The notes beneath the pieces were generated by a model, which saw only the letters and a list, made by a program, of their open reading frames with translations, ran no database searches and was not told the origin of the DNA. From Leptotrichia sp. oral taxon 879 str. F0557 (GTDB lineage: Bacteria; Fusobacteriota; Fusobacteriia; Fusobacteriales; Leptotrichiaceae), in the NCBI RefSeq assembly GCF_000469385.1, contig NZ_KI271289.1, forward strand, positions 89,680-143,102: a DNA stretch of 53,423 bases, given 5' to 3'. The translations under genes and the position numbers were made by a program. Of the stretch, positions 7,056-15,390 are shown in pieces; the stretch's first letter is position 1, and each line of letters opens with the position of its first letter.

Positions 7056-8231
7056 ATGAAAAAAATTAGAGTACTTTTATTATTTTGCTTAATGTTTATT
7101 TTTGGTACAAATGTATTAGCAAATGACTGGGAATTTGGTTCGGAAGGTGGACATATTGTTCCAATGAATGTGTCTAATATTGCGATAAAAAGTGAGAAAC
7201 TTCATTTTAAGCTGGAAAAAGTTAAGGGGGAGTATGGACCAGTAAATGAAATGGCGGTAACTGTAAAATTTGTGTTTGACAGTCCTGAGGCTGGGGAGAA
7301 ATACATTGGATTTATTACGCCTGAAGGTGGAAATGAGGAATGGGATGAAGTTAATCATTTTAAAAATTTTAGAACTGTTGTAAATGGGAAGAGTGTAAAT
7401 ACAGTTTCTTACAGGCTAACCGATTTTGTTCCAAAGGATGTAAAGAAACTTGAAGAAGTGAAAAAATATTTTAAGGAATACGACGAAGAAAAGGCAAAAG
7501 AGGAAGCCGACTATTATAAAAGAAGCTATGTTTATTATTTTAAAGCAAACTTTAAAAAGGGAGAAAATGTAATTGAGCATAGCTATCGTTACGATGGAAG
7601 TGGAGGTGTCGGATATAACGACTTTAATTATGTCTGGTCTACTATTTCAAAATGGAAAAATCAAAAAGTGGATGACTTTGAAGTAATTGTTGAGCCTGGA
7701 AATGCTTTGATTGCAATACCTGAAATAAAGATGAAGAATGGAAAATATATAGACTGGAAATTAGCTGGAGAAGGAAATATTGATTATGGATATAGAAATT
7801 ATTACGATAGAGACGGACAATATAAAGTTCTTTATGCAAAATTAAAAAAAGGATATTTACATTTTAAAACAAAGAATTTTAGTCCTGAAGATGAATTTAA
7901 CTTATCAGAAATAGCATATCTGAACGGTAATTATTCTTTCTCTGAAAAGACTGAAAAAGGCTTTAAATATAGAGATGAATTAACAAAAGCGGCTTACATT
8001 TCAGAATATTTAACACCAGATGAATTAAAGGAACTTTCTAATGAAGATTTGAAAATAATGAAAAACTACCCTTATGCAGTCGCAGGTTATGATTTTTCTG
8101 ATAAAAAATTAAAAGATTATTTCTCAAAATTCTTATGGTATATTCCAATTGGAAAAAATGTGGAATTAACAAAAGATGACTATGAAGTTATTAATAATGT
8201 GGATAAGATTATAAAAAGCAGGGGAAAATAG
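7056..8231 (+). CDS. Secreted YARHG-domain protein
   Basis: A 391-residue exported protein with a signal peptide ending near NVLANDW. Residues about 20-310 form a large beta-rich region with a DUF4424-like look (GYNDFNYVWSTISKWKN). The last 70 residues, beginning LTPDELKELSNEDLKIMKN and continuing to the FLWY segment, match the YARHG domain, although the namesake motif itself is altered (YPYAVAGYDF). YARHG is an extracellular domain of unknown function. Start choice: AGGAG at 7043-7047 is 8 nt before the ATG at 7056; the in-frame GTG at 7047 overlaps it. A terminator follows. Confidence 0.82.
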   Translation: MKKIRVLLLFCLMFIFGTNVLANDWEFGSEGGHIVPMNVSNIAIKSEKLHFKLEKVKGEYGPVNEMAVTVKFVFDSPEAGEKYIGFITPEGGNEEWDEVNHFKNFRTVVNGKSVNTVSYRLTDFVPKDVKKLEEVKKYFKEYDEEKAKEEADYYKRSYVYYFKANFKKGENVIEHSYRYDGSGGVGYNDFNYVWSTISKWKNQKVDDFEVIVEPGNALIAIPEIKMKNGKYIDWKLAGEGNIDYGYRNYYDRDGQYKVLYAKLKKGYLHFKTKNFSPEDEFNLSEIAYLNGNYSFSEKTEKGFKYRDELTKAAYISEYLTPDELKELSNEDLKIMKNYPYAVAGYDFSDKKLKDYFSKFLWYIPIGKNVELTKDDYEVINNVDKIIKSRGK

Positions 8232-8245
8232 ACGGTAAAAGAAGA

Positions 8246-8275
8246 GGTTACAATGAAAGTTGTAGCCTTTTTTGT
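8246..8275 (+). terminator. Terminator after YARHG gene
   Basis: Stem GGTTACAA/TTGTAGCC (8246-8253 with 8260-8267) and then a T-rich run. Confidence 0.8.
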
Positions 8276-8332
8276 TTTGATAAAAGATGTTATAATAAGT
8301 TTAAAATAAAAATTGGAAAGTGAAAAGAGAAA

Positions 8333-8467
8333 TTGAAAAACATTAATTTAGTGCTGGAAAAAATATTGAATACGGATTTTAAGCCTAAGATGGAAATATT
8401 CCTGTATTTAGAATATGAATGTTGGTTACTGGATTGTCCACAACATTTGGTAATTGAAGAAATATGA
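8333..8467 (+). pseudogene. C-terminal fragment of a paralogue of the next TPR protein
   Basis: A 44-codon frame from a TTG at 8333 to a TGA at 8465. Its end, ILNTDFKPKM...YECWLLDCPQH, resembles the last 40 residues of the adjacent TPR protein (IMNSNYKPQN...YKTCYLVDCPMH). It therefore looks like the remains of a duplicated gene whose N-terminal part was deleted. A TTGATA/TATAAT-like promoter (about 8277-8296) stands in front, but the site before the TTG is weak. It may be untranslated. Confidence 0.5.
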
Positions 8468-8480
8468 AAGGAATAAAATT

Positions 8481-9617
8481 ATGGAACGAACACAAAAAGA
8501 ATGGGCAAGATATATTCAGGATGAAATCAAAAAAAATGATAGTTACGATAATTATAGGCATGCCTTTATTGAATATAAGGATTATTTGGAGAAATGTCTT
8601 TTGAAAAATCCACGAGATGTAGAAAAGGTTTGTCAATTAGCGATAGCTTATTTTACAGTATATCAAGATGGAAAAACGAGTGTGAATGTATTAGAGGAGT
8701 TTTTGAAAAAATATTCAAAAGATTTAAATGATGATGAGAAGGCTGTTATTTATCAGGATTTGGCTGATTTATATGAAAAAGATGCTTATGATGATAAAAA
8801 GTGTAAGTATTATTTGACAAAATTAATTGAAATTGGGAAACAATCGGCGGTTGTATGGGAAGTATTGGGAGAATATTATTTAAAAAGAAAAAAATATAAA
8901 AAGGCACTTGAATGTTTTCAGGAAATGGAAAAATTTTCAGATGAGAAGGAAATAGAAGATGATTATAATTATGGGATAACGTTGTTTTATTGTGGTTATT
9001 TTGAAAAAGCGAAAGAAATGCTATTGAGATGTTATGAAAAGGAACCTAAAAGTGTAGGAATTTTATATGCATTGGCACTGTGCTTACATTATACCGATGA
9101 TAAAAAATTGGCTGAGCCAATTCTGGATAAATTGTTAGAGAAAGTGTCGTTAGAGAAATATTATTATGACGAGCAAATTTTATTTGAAGAACTTATAGAC
9201 TTATATTATTTATTTGAAGAATACGATAGGTGTGTCTTGGTTTTTGAAAAAGAGATAGATGAACTTGACTGGGAAGAATATTTTTATTATAATATGCGTT
9301 TTTCATTTTATTTTTACAGTTTAAAAAAATTAGGAAATTTTAAGAAAGCAGAAAACAAATTGTCAGAATTGATTCAAAAACATAATAAGTACATTGAAAA
9401 GATTAAAATTGGAGAAATTTATGACAAAAAATACTGGAATGAAGAAGAGATTGGTGAATTTATTGAAGAAGAAAAGAATGAAATAAAAAAGGTTTTGGAG
9501 ATATATAAAAAGATAATGAATAGTAATTATAAGCCTCAAAATACAAAAATAAATTTAGAAAAAATGTATAAAACTTGCTATTTAGTTGATTGTCCAATGC
9601 ATCAGAAATTAGATTAG
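8481..9617 (+). CDS. TPR-repeat protein
   Basis: A 378-residue cytoplasmic protein without a signal peptide. Several TPR-like helix pairs are visible, for example AVVWEVLGEYYLKRKKYKKALECFQEME and the segment DDYNYGITLFYCGYFEKAKEMLLR (written here in pieces of a 34-residue rhythm). The C-terminus ends with CYLVDCPMHQ. It probably acts as a protein-protein scaffold; no target is evident. The ATG at 8481 has AAAGGA 8 nt before it; an upstream in-frame ATG at 8454 overlaps the fragment before it and lacks a site. The next gene starts 9 nt after the stop, so they form an operon. Confidence 0.8.
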   Translation: MERTQKEWARYIQDEIKKNDSYDNYRHAFIEYKDYLEKCLLKNPRDVEKVCQLAIAYFTVYQDGKTSVNVLEEFLKKYSKDLNDDEKAVIYQDLADLYEKDAYDDKKCKYYLTKLIEIGKQSAVVWEVLGEYYLKRKKYKKALECFQEMEKFSDEKEIEDDYNYGITLFYCGYFEKAKEMLLRCYEKEPKSVGILYALALCLHYTDDKKLAEPILDKLLEKVSLEKYYYDEQILFEELIDLYYLFEEYDRCVLVFEKEIDELDWEEYFYYNMRFSFYFYSLKKLGNFKKAENKLSELIQKHNKYIEKIKIGEIYDKKYWNEEEIGEFIEEEKNEIKKVLEIYKKIMNSNYKPQNTKINLEKMYKTCYLVDCPMHQKLD

Positions 9618-9626
9618 GAGGAGGAA

Positions 9627-10142
9627 ATGATAATTTTATTAATGGGAGCTTCTCATACGGGAGAAACAAAACTGGCACAAAAATTACTTGAAAAATATAA
9701 GTATCCGTATTTATCAATTGATCATTTAAAAATGGGGCTTATCCGAAGTGGACATACCGAATTGACGGCTATGAGCAGTGATGAGGAATTAACAGATTTG
9801 TTATGGCCAATTGTTTCAGAAATGATAAAAACGGCTATTGAAAATAAGCAGAATCTTATTGTCGAGGGATGTTATATTTCGTTTGACTGGAAAAAAGATT
9901 TTGAAAAAGAATATTTAGAAAATATAAGATGTATTTGTTTGGTTATGAGTGAAAATTACATTAATAAGAATTTTAATGATATAAAAAAATATGCAAATGT
10001 TGTTGAAAGTAGAATAGATGATAGCTATTGCACATTGGAAAGTGTTTTGAGAGAAAATGATAGAGTGCTAAAATTGTGTCAAAGTTATAATATTGATTAT
10101 ATGCTTATTGATGATGAGTATAAATTTGAGATTGAACTGTAA
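9627..10142 (+). CDS. P-loop kinase-like protein with altered Walker A
   Basis: A 171-residue protein of the adenylate-kinase-like P-loop fold. It begins MIILLMGASHTGETKLAQKL. The Walker A GxxxxGK[ST] is altered to GASHTGET: the phosphate-binding Lys is Glu (residue 13). IVEGCYI (near 80) may be the Walker-B-like strand. Relatives I recall read GxSHTGKT, so this copy may have lost ATP binding or be a recent mutation. It is the second gene behind the TPR gene, with TTAGGAGGAGG before the ATG. Confidence 0.7.
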   Translation: MIILLMGASHTGETKLAQKLLEKYKYPYLSIDHLKMGLIRSGHTELTAMSSDEELTDLLWPIVSEMIKTAIENKQNLIVEGCYISFDWKKDFEKEYLENIRCICLVMSENYINKNFNDIKKYANVVESRIDDSYCTLESVLRENDRVLKLCQSYNIDYMLIDDEYKFEIEL

Positions 10143-10183
10143 AAATAAAAGTTGTAAAATTAAATTTGGAAGGAGAATAAATT

Positions 10184-10696
10184 ATGGGAAAAATTAGAAT
10201 TTGTACAACAGAAGATATTGAGAAATTGATGGAAATTGGGAAAAAGACGTTTAGGGAAACGTTTGAAGGGGAGAATACGCAGGAGGATATGGAGAATTAT
10301 TGCAGGGAAAATTTTAACTATGAAAAGATTTCTTTGGAAATTAATGATAAAAATTCAAGATATTTTGTTTTTGAAGAAGGAAACCAAGTGGCTGGGTATA
10401 TGAAGGTTAATTTTTTTGGAAGCCAGACGGAAGATGGGTATGAAAATTCATTGGAATTACAGCGGATTTATGTTTTGAAAAGTTACAAAGGTAAAGGAAT
10501 TGGGAAAAAGTTTATGGAGGCTGCCATAAATTTGGCTCGTGAAAATAATTTGGAATACGTGTGGCTTGGGGTTTGGAAGCATAATTACAAGGCGATTGAG
10601 TTTTATAAGAAAAAGGGGTTTGAGAAGTTTGGAGAGCATGTGTTTGTACTAGGGAAAGATGAGCAGGTGGATTATTTGATGAAATTGGAGATATAA
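10184..10696 (+). CDS. GNAT acetyltransferase, PaiA-like
   Basis: A 170-residue GNAT enzyme that transfers acetyl from acetyl-CoA. Motif A is ELQRIYVLKSYKGKGIGKKFMEAA (given as pieces: IYVL, then KGKGIGKK, the CoA pyrophosphate loop). Motif B is YVWLGVWKHNYKAIEFYKKKGF. The pattern and length match Bacillus PaiA, a spermidine/spermine N-acetyltransferase, including FRETF near the start and LGVWE/K-N-AIxFYKKxGF. Polyamine as the substrate is inference. GGAGGAG precedes the ATG. It lies 41 nt after the P-loop gene. Confidence 0.88.
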   Translation: MGKIRICTTEDIEKLMEIGKKTFRETFEGENTQEDMENYCRENFNYEKISLEINDKNSRYFVFEEGNQVAGYMKVNFFGSQTEDGYENSLELQRIYVLKSYKGKGIGKKFMEAAINLARENNLEYVWLGVWKHNYKAIEFYKKKGFEKFGEHVFVLGKDEQVDYLMKLEI

Positions 10697-10823
10697 AATG
10701 AGTATAGATTAAAAATTTTTCGGACTTTTGCATTTAATATTACAGGAAAATGTGATAAAATATATTCAAGAAATATAAGGAAACAAGGTAGTTAGAAATG
10801 TAGAAGTTCTGAAGGAGGAAATG

Positions 10824-12092
10824 ATGAAAATATTAATTGTGGGTGCTGGTGGAAGAGAGCATGCGATTGCTTGGAAACTTTCTCAAAATGAAAAGGTGGA
10901 GAAGATTTTTATAGCTCCAGGAAATGCCTGTGTAGAAATGTTACCAAATGCTGAAAGTGCGAATTTAGGATCAATTGATGAGTATGTCTCATTTGCAAAA
11001 GACAATAATGTTGAATTGACAGTTGTGGGAAGTGAAGAATTGCTTGTTCAGGGGATTGTGGATGAATTTCATAAAAATGGACTGAAAATATTTGGGCCTG
11101 ATAAAAAGGCTGCGATTCTTGAGGGAAGTAAGGCTTATTCTAAGGATTTTATGAAAAAATACGGGATAAAGACAGCAGTTTATGAAATTTTTGATGATTC
11201 GGAAAAAGCTAAGGAATTTTTGAATAACTGGAAAGATTTTCCTGTAGTTATAAAGGCTAGCGGGCTTGCAGCAGGAAAGGGAGTTATTATTGCTCAAAAT
11301 CTGGATGAGACGATTAAGGCTGTGGAAGATATAATGGTTGATGAGAAATTTGGAAATGCTGGAAGTCAAGTTGTAATTGAAGAATTTTTGGATGGAGTAG
11401 AGGCTTCGATTTTATCGTTTACAGACAGTAAGGTAATTGTACCGCTATTGTCGGCAAAGGATCATAAAAAGATAGGGGAAGATGAAACAGGCTTAAATAC
11501 AGGAGGAATGGGAGTTATCAGTCCAAATCCTTTTGTTACGGATGAAATTTTTGGAAAATTTAAGTCAGATATAATGGAGCCAACTTTGAAAGGAATGCAG
11601 GCTGAAGGAATGGATTTTGCGGGAGTAATTTTCTTTGGACTTATGATTACTAAAAAAGGTGTTTACCTGCTTGAATACAATATGAGAATGGGAGATCCAG
11701 AAACTCAGGCGGTATTACCGCTTCTGGAAAATGACTTGCTTGAGTTAATAGAAAAATCTTTTGAAAAAAAATTATCGGAAGTTAAAGTTAATTGGAAACC
11801 ATTACATTCATGTTGCGTAGTAGCCGCTGCAGGAGGTTATCCAGAAAGTTATAAAAAAGGCGATGAAATTACAGGAGTTCTTGACTTTAAAGAAACTAAC
11901 GATAACAAAGTATTTATCTGTGGAGCAAAAGTTGAAAATGGAAAATTGTTGACTAATGGCGGAAGAGTATTAAATGCTGTAGCTCTTGGGAATACACTGG
12001 AAGAAGCACAAAAAAAAGCGTATGAACTTTTGAAAACTATAAATTTTGAAGGAATGTATTTTAGAAAAGATATTGGCGGAAGGTTTTATTAA
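10824..12092 (+). CDS. purD: Phosphoribosylamine-glycine ligase
   Basis: A 422-residue PurD, the second step of purine synthesis (phosphoribosylamine + glycine + ATP to GAR). The N-terminal Rossmann motif is ILIVGAGGREHAIAWKL. The ATP-grasp centre shows VVIKASGLAAGKGV, the Mg-binding EYNMRMGDPETQ and the tail LNAVALG. The length is usual. No other pur gene is in the window, so it stands apart from the usual cluster. Start: AGGAGG at 10813-10818 gives 5 nt to the ATG at 10824 and only 2 nt to the ATG at 10821. Confidence 0.97.
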   Translation: MKILIVGAGGREHAIAWKLSQNEKVEKIFIAPGNACVEMLPNAESANLGSIDEYVSFAKDNNVELTVVGSEELLVQGIVDEFHKNGLKIFGPDKKAAILEGSKAYSKDFMKKYGIKTAVYEIFDDSEKAKEFLNNWKDFPVVIKASGLAAGKGVIIAQNLDETIKAVEDIMVDEKFGNAGSQVVIEEFLDGVEASILSFTDSKVIVPLLSAKDHKKIGEDETGLNTGGMGVISPNPFVTDEIFGKFKSDIMEPTLKGMQAEGMDFAGVIFFGLMITKKGVYLLEYNMRMGDPETQAVLPLLENDLLELIEKSFEKKLSEVKVNWKPLHSCCVVAAAGGYPESYKKGDEITGVLDFKETNDNKVFICGAKVENGKLLTNGGRVLNAVALGNTLEEAQKKAYELLKTINFEGMYFRKDIGGRFY

Positions 12093-12107
12093 AAAATAAA
12101 TAGTAAT

Positions 12108-12137
12108 AAAAAAGACTGTTTTGAATTTTAAACAGCC
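12108..12137. terminator. Bidirectional terminator purD / secreted protein
   Basis: AAAAAG-CTGTTT...AAACAG-CTTTTTTT with A-run and T-run on the two sides. It can end both the + strand purD and the minus strand gene. Confidence 0.8.
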
Positions 12138-12152
12138 TTTTTTTATTTTTAT

Positions 12153-12647
12153 TTATCTTCTTGGACTCCAAGTTTTGATAGCTTTTGCTAATTGTTTCTG
12201 ATATTCACGTTCTCCTTCCTGAGCAATGTAATAGATATTTCCGTTAGCTTCAATATAGTACATTATTAATACACTTCCATCATCATATTCTATTGCCACT
12301 TGTTCTCCCTCATAACCATTTATGTTAACGCTGCCTTCAAAAATGTTATCTTCAGGAGTCCCTAGATTAATATATTTTTGAATGATTACTTCAGCTGCTC
12401 TTTTTGCAGTACCTCTTCCGTTAGTTGCAACAATATCTAAAGTTATAATATTTGTGTTATCTATTGATACTTGTTTGGCTGTAGGTGAAGCATCGGGATC
12501 TCCAAATTCATACCAGTTTGTAGGAACAGTTATATATCCAACTCTAGGACTTCCGAATCTTATACTTGAACCTGAATTTCCTTTTGCAAATGTAAATACT
12601 GACATCACAACAAATAGTGATAGTATAATTTTTCTTAAACTTTTCAT
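12153..12647 (-). CDS. Secreted protein, unknown
   Basis: A 164-residue exported protein. The signal peptide ends near VFTFAKG. The mature part is a single beta/alpha domain: GYITVPTNWYEFGD, then an amphipathic helix (GTAKRAAEVIIQKYINL), beta strands with NGYEGEQVAIEYDDG and MYYIEANGNIYYIAQEG, and a last helix ending IKTWSPRR. The 'VPxxW...G.iYYi...G....w..aI.TW' pattern recalls DcrB/PsbP-like stress-response proteins; that is a fold guess. It lies behind the small lipoprotein on the same strand (43-nt gap) and may share its transcript. Confidence 0.75.
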   Translation of the reverse strand: MKSLRKIILSLFVVMSVFTFAKGNSGSSIRFGSPRVGYITVPTNWYEFGDPDASPTAKQVSIDNTNIITLDIVATNGRGTAKRAAEVIIQKYINLGTPEDNIFEGSVNINGYEGEQVAIEYDDGSVLIMYYIEANGNIYYIAQEGEREYQKQLAKAIKTWSPRR

Positions 12648-12690
12648 TTTAAAACCTTCTTTCTCTTTTCATTTTTAATTAAAATAAATA

Positions 12691-12888
12691 TTAGTTACGT
12701 TTTCTCCATTCTAAGCATTCTCCAGTAGAAACTTTTGAGACAGCACAATAACGTTTTGATTCTTCAATAGTATGACCACGTAGCTCTCGATCGGCCTTTT
12801 CACTTCCTGCAAGTGCCATTAAGCTTGTACAGCTGCTAAATGATGACATTGCCAGAATAATTGTTAAAAGTTTAAATTTTTTTTTCAT
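12691..12888 (-). CDS. Small lipoprotein (KRxC-CLxW family)
   Basis: A 65-residue lipoprotein. The signal has Cys at residue 20 (SFSSC). The C-terminus carries KRYCAVSKVSTGECLEWRKRN. The same C-terminal motif (KR-x-C-x-A-x-S ... G ... CLxW) recurs in the two small lipoproteins at 19420-19925, so these are paralogues. The two Cys could form a disulfide. The start at 12888 has AAAGGA 10 nt upstream; upstream in-frame ATG codons overlap the site. Its promoter and leader are also copied at 19.3 kb. Confidence 0.78.
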   Translation of the reverse strand: MKKKFKLLTIILAMSSFSSCTSLMALAGSEKADRELRGHTIEESKRYCAVSKVSTGECLEWRKRN

Positions 12889-12942
12889 AATAATCATTTC
12901 CTTTCTATCTTCTATCAACGGTAATTATTTTTCTGCAATAAA

Positions 12943-12971
12943 ATTATACAATAACTTTTTAAAAAAGTCAA
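12943..12971 (-). promoter_or_regulatory. Promoter of the small lipoprotein, copied at 19324
   Basis: Read on the minus strand: TTGACT, a 17-bp spacer that begins TTTTTAAAAAG, and TATAAT. The leader that follows contains AATTACCGT and then AGAAAGGAA-TGATT before the ATG. The same elements in the same order precede the lipoprotein at 19420. Confidence 0.8.
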
Positions 12972-13203
12972 CATTTTATTTCTAAAAATTATATAATTTT
13001 TTATAGTAACTAATAAACCGTATTTTGTTTAGCGAAAATTAGATTAGTAGATAAATATTTAATTTGCAATTTAAAAAATGTATGATATAATTAGTAAAAG
13101 CTATATATGCTTGAATGAACTTTAAAATTCAGATGTGATTATTTTAATTTTAGAGTTGAAAAAATTTTACAGATATAAAAATTGAAAATAAAAGGTGAAT
13201 GCT
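12972..13203 (+). other. Intergenic region between divergent genes
   Basis: No gene seen. It holds an AT-rich stretch, a -10-like GATATAAT near 13084 for the lipocalin gene, and a 12-bp near-perfect inverted repeat: AACTTTAAAATT (13118-13129) with AATTTTAGAGTT (13146-13157). The hairpin lies about 35 nt before the ribosome binding site and may be part of its leader. Confidence 0.4.
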
Positions 13204-14271
13204 TTGAATAGACAGAGAATTAATCAATACAGAAATATAAAAATGTATATTGCGGCATGCTTCTGGATATTTTCATTATCAGTCCTAGCTAATGGGAGCA
13301 AAACTTCTAGTAATGGGAATAAGGTTGAAGATGATGCTGTTAAAATTGATATTATTATTAATAAAAATAATATGAATGATTTTGAGAATGAAAACGATAG
13401 TATGCAAGATGAAAATAGTGAAGAAGGAGATTTGATTTTCCTGGATCAGATTCGAGATGAGGAAGAGGAGGAAAAGAAGAAAAAGCAAGAGAAAATCAAT
13501 AAGCTTGAGAGATTTATAAGAAAAATTGATGAGAAGGTAAATCCGATAATAAGATTTCAAATTTCAAAAAGTTATGGAAGATGGTATTTGATAAAAAGTA
13601 ACGATATTTCAGAAACTATGCTTGAAAATATTCGATATGATTTTATACAAGAAGAAAACGGATATCAAATTGTAAAAAGTTATTTCGATCCAAAGACAGA
13701 TACGTGGCAGCAAGATAAACGGAGAGGATGGATTGAAGAGAAAAAAGGGCATGTTTATTTAGATATTGAAAAAAAATATTTTAAAAATAATAGAAGTGAG
13801 ATACTATTTTTTGATAAAAATTACCATTATATGATAATAAGATTTAGTGATGGATTTATAAGAGTGCTTTCACGTTATCCTAATAACGAAGAAATTTCAC
13901 TGGAAAATGAAGAGTTGGCTGAATTTATTAATTTTGTCTCAAATATAAACAATATGAGAGATATTCACTACAATACAAATATAAAAAGTATTAGAGAAAT
14001 GGAGAGTGACAGAAAGAAGGATAAACTTCGTAAAAAAACAGAATATCTGGAAAGAAAACTAAGTGAAGATCCTACTTCTGTATTTCAAATTGATACAATT
14101 GGTGCTAAAAGATATCATGAAAGACAATTAAGAAAACAAAAAGTACCAACTCTAGAAAAAAATAATAGTACTAAAAGCGTGGAAGTAATTGAACTTAACA
14201 ATAAAGATTTAAAAAATGAAACTGAAATAAAAAGTAACAGTAATAATATAGAAATAAATAAGGAATATTAA
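13204..14271 (+). CDS. Exported protein with lipocalin-like domain
   Basis: A protein of about 355 residues with an N-terminal signal/anchor segment (MYIAACFWIFSLSVLANG). Next comes a long acidic, Asn-rich linker with a charged coiled coil (EEEEEKKKKQEK). Residues about 125-240 look like a bacterial lipocalin. GRWYLIKS is the GxW motif; the later strands read GYQIVKSYFDPKTDTWQ, RGWIEEKKGHVYL and DGFIRVLSRYP, as in Blc. The tail is Lys/Asn-rich. It may bind a hydrophobic ligand in the envelope (inference). Start: AAAGGTG lies 6 nt before the TTG at 13204; an in-frame GTG at 13195 overlaps that site. Confidence 0.72.
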   Translation: MNRQRINQYRNIKMYIAACFWIFSLSVLANGSKTSSNGNKVEDDAVKIDIIINKNNMNDFENENDSMQDENSEEGDLIFLDQIRDEEEEEKKKKQEKINKLERFIRKIDEKVNPIIRFQISKSYGRWYLIKSNDISETMLENIRYDFIQEENGYQIVKSYFDPKTDTWQQDKRRGWIEEKKGHVYLDIEKKYFKNNRSEILFFDKNYHYMIIRFSDGFIRVLSRYPNNEEISLENEELAEFINFVSNINNMRDIHYNTNIKSIREMESDRKKDKLRKKTEYLERKLSEDPTSVFQIDTIGAKRYHERQLRKQKVPTLEKNNSTKSVEVIELNNKDLKNETEIKSNSNNIEINKEY

Positions 14272-14409
14272 TTAAAATAATTCTATTAATTTAATTAATA
14301 TTACTAAACTTAATCTAAAATTAAGAAATAATGAAGTAAGAGAATACGGATTTATTAGATTTTGAAATTATATTAATACTATAAATATTGAATATTTAGG
14401 AGATCAAAA

Positions 14410-15360
14410 ATGAAAAATACACTAAAAGTTATTTATGTTGTAATTTTTTTTGTATTATTTATGTGTCTGATATTTTTTTATAATTTTTTTGTTGCAAAAA
14501 AAGAATATAGAAATGTTAACATAAATATAAAAAAAGGAACAACATTTTCACAAATTTATAAGGAACTAAAATTACATTACGGAATTACCGACAGAGCTTA
14601 TTTAAAACTAAATGGCGGAAATATAAAATTAAAAGTAGGAACTTATAAATTTAATGGAAAATTTTCAAAATATGAAATTATAAAAAAAATTAAGAGTAGT
14701 GAAACTAATGGAGTTAGATTGACAATACCTGAAGGATTTACTTCAAAGCAAGTATTTGCAAGAATGGAAGCATTAGAACTGGGGAACAGAGAAGAAATAA
14801 ACAAAGTCCTTAGTGAAATGGATTTTCCATATCCGCATGAAAATAATAATTTTGAAGGATATTTTTATCCTGAAACTTATATTTTTTCTGAAAATGTTAC
14901 AACCAAACAGGTTATCCAAACTATTTTAGGTGAATTTTTGAAAAAATTTCCACCTGAAAAATATCCTGATAAACAAAAGTTTTATGATAATTTAAAAATG
15001 GCTTCAATAGTGGAAGCGGAAGTGTCTGATGCTGTAGATAAGCCAAAAGTTGCGGGAATATTTTTGAAAAGATTGGAAATTGGAATGAAATTGGAATCAG
15101 ATGCAACTTTGAAATATGAACTGGGAAGACAAGCATCAAGAAATGAGTTAAAATCTCAAAATACACCATATAATTCATATAAAGTCAAAGGGTTGCCGCC
15201 AACACCGATTGGAAATCCACCAATAGAAACTTTCAAGGCAGTTTTAAATGCAGAAAAGACAGATAATCTATTTTTCTTTACATATAAAGGAAAAACATAT
15301 TATTCAAAAACACATGAGGAACATTTAAAAAAACGTCGTGAAAGCGGACAGTTAAAATAA
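14410..15360 (+). CDS. mltG: Endolytic murein transglycosylase
   Basis: A 316-residue MltG that cuts nascent peptidoglycan strands at the membrane. It has an N-terminal membrane anchor (about 7-29), a LysM-like segment (IKKGTTFSQIYKELK), and the YceG catalytic domain. That domain shows NFEGYFYPETY, ASIVEAEV with the catalytic Glu at residue 202, KVAGIFLKRL, LESDATLKYELG and GLPPTPIGNP. The C-terminal FFFTYKGKTYYSKTHEEHL is also typical. AGGAG precedes the ATG. It leads a cell-wall and tRNA operon with tilS and ftsH. Confidence 0.96.
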   Translation: MKNTLKVIYVVIFFVLFMCLIFFYNFFVAKKEYRNVNINIKKGTTFSQIYKELKLHYGITDRAYLKLNGGNIKLKVGTYKFNGKFSKYEIIKKIKSSETNGVRLTIPEGFTSKQVFARMEALELGNREEINKVLSEMDFPYPHENNNFEGYFYPETYIFSENVTTKQVIQTILGEFLKKFPPEKYPDKQKFYDNLKMASIVEAEVSDAVDKPKVAGIFLKRLEIGMKLESDATLKYELGRQASRNELKSQNTPYNSYKVKGLPPTPIGNPPIETFKAVLNAEKTDNLFFFTYKGKTYYSKTHEEHLKKRRESGQLK

Positions 15361-15390
15361 AATTGAAAATCAAGATTAGGAATAAAATTG

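Noticed and set aside
13285-13560. Minus strand frame rich in Leu, Phe and Ile opposite the lipocalin gene
   Set aside because: Hydrophobic runs are the antisense of Glu/Lys codons, not a membrane protein.
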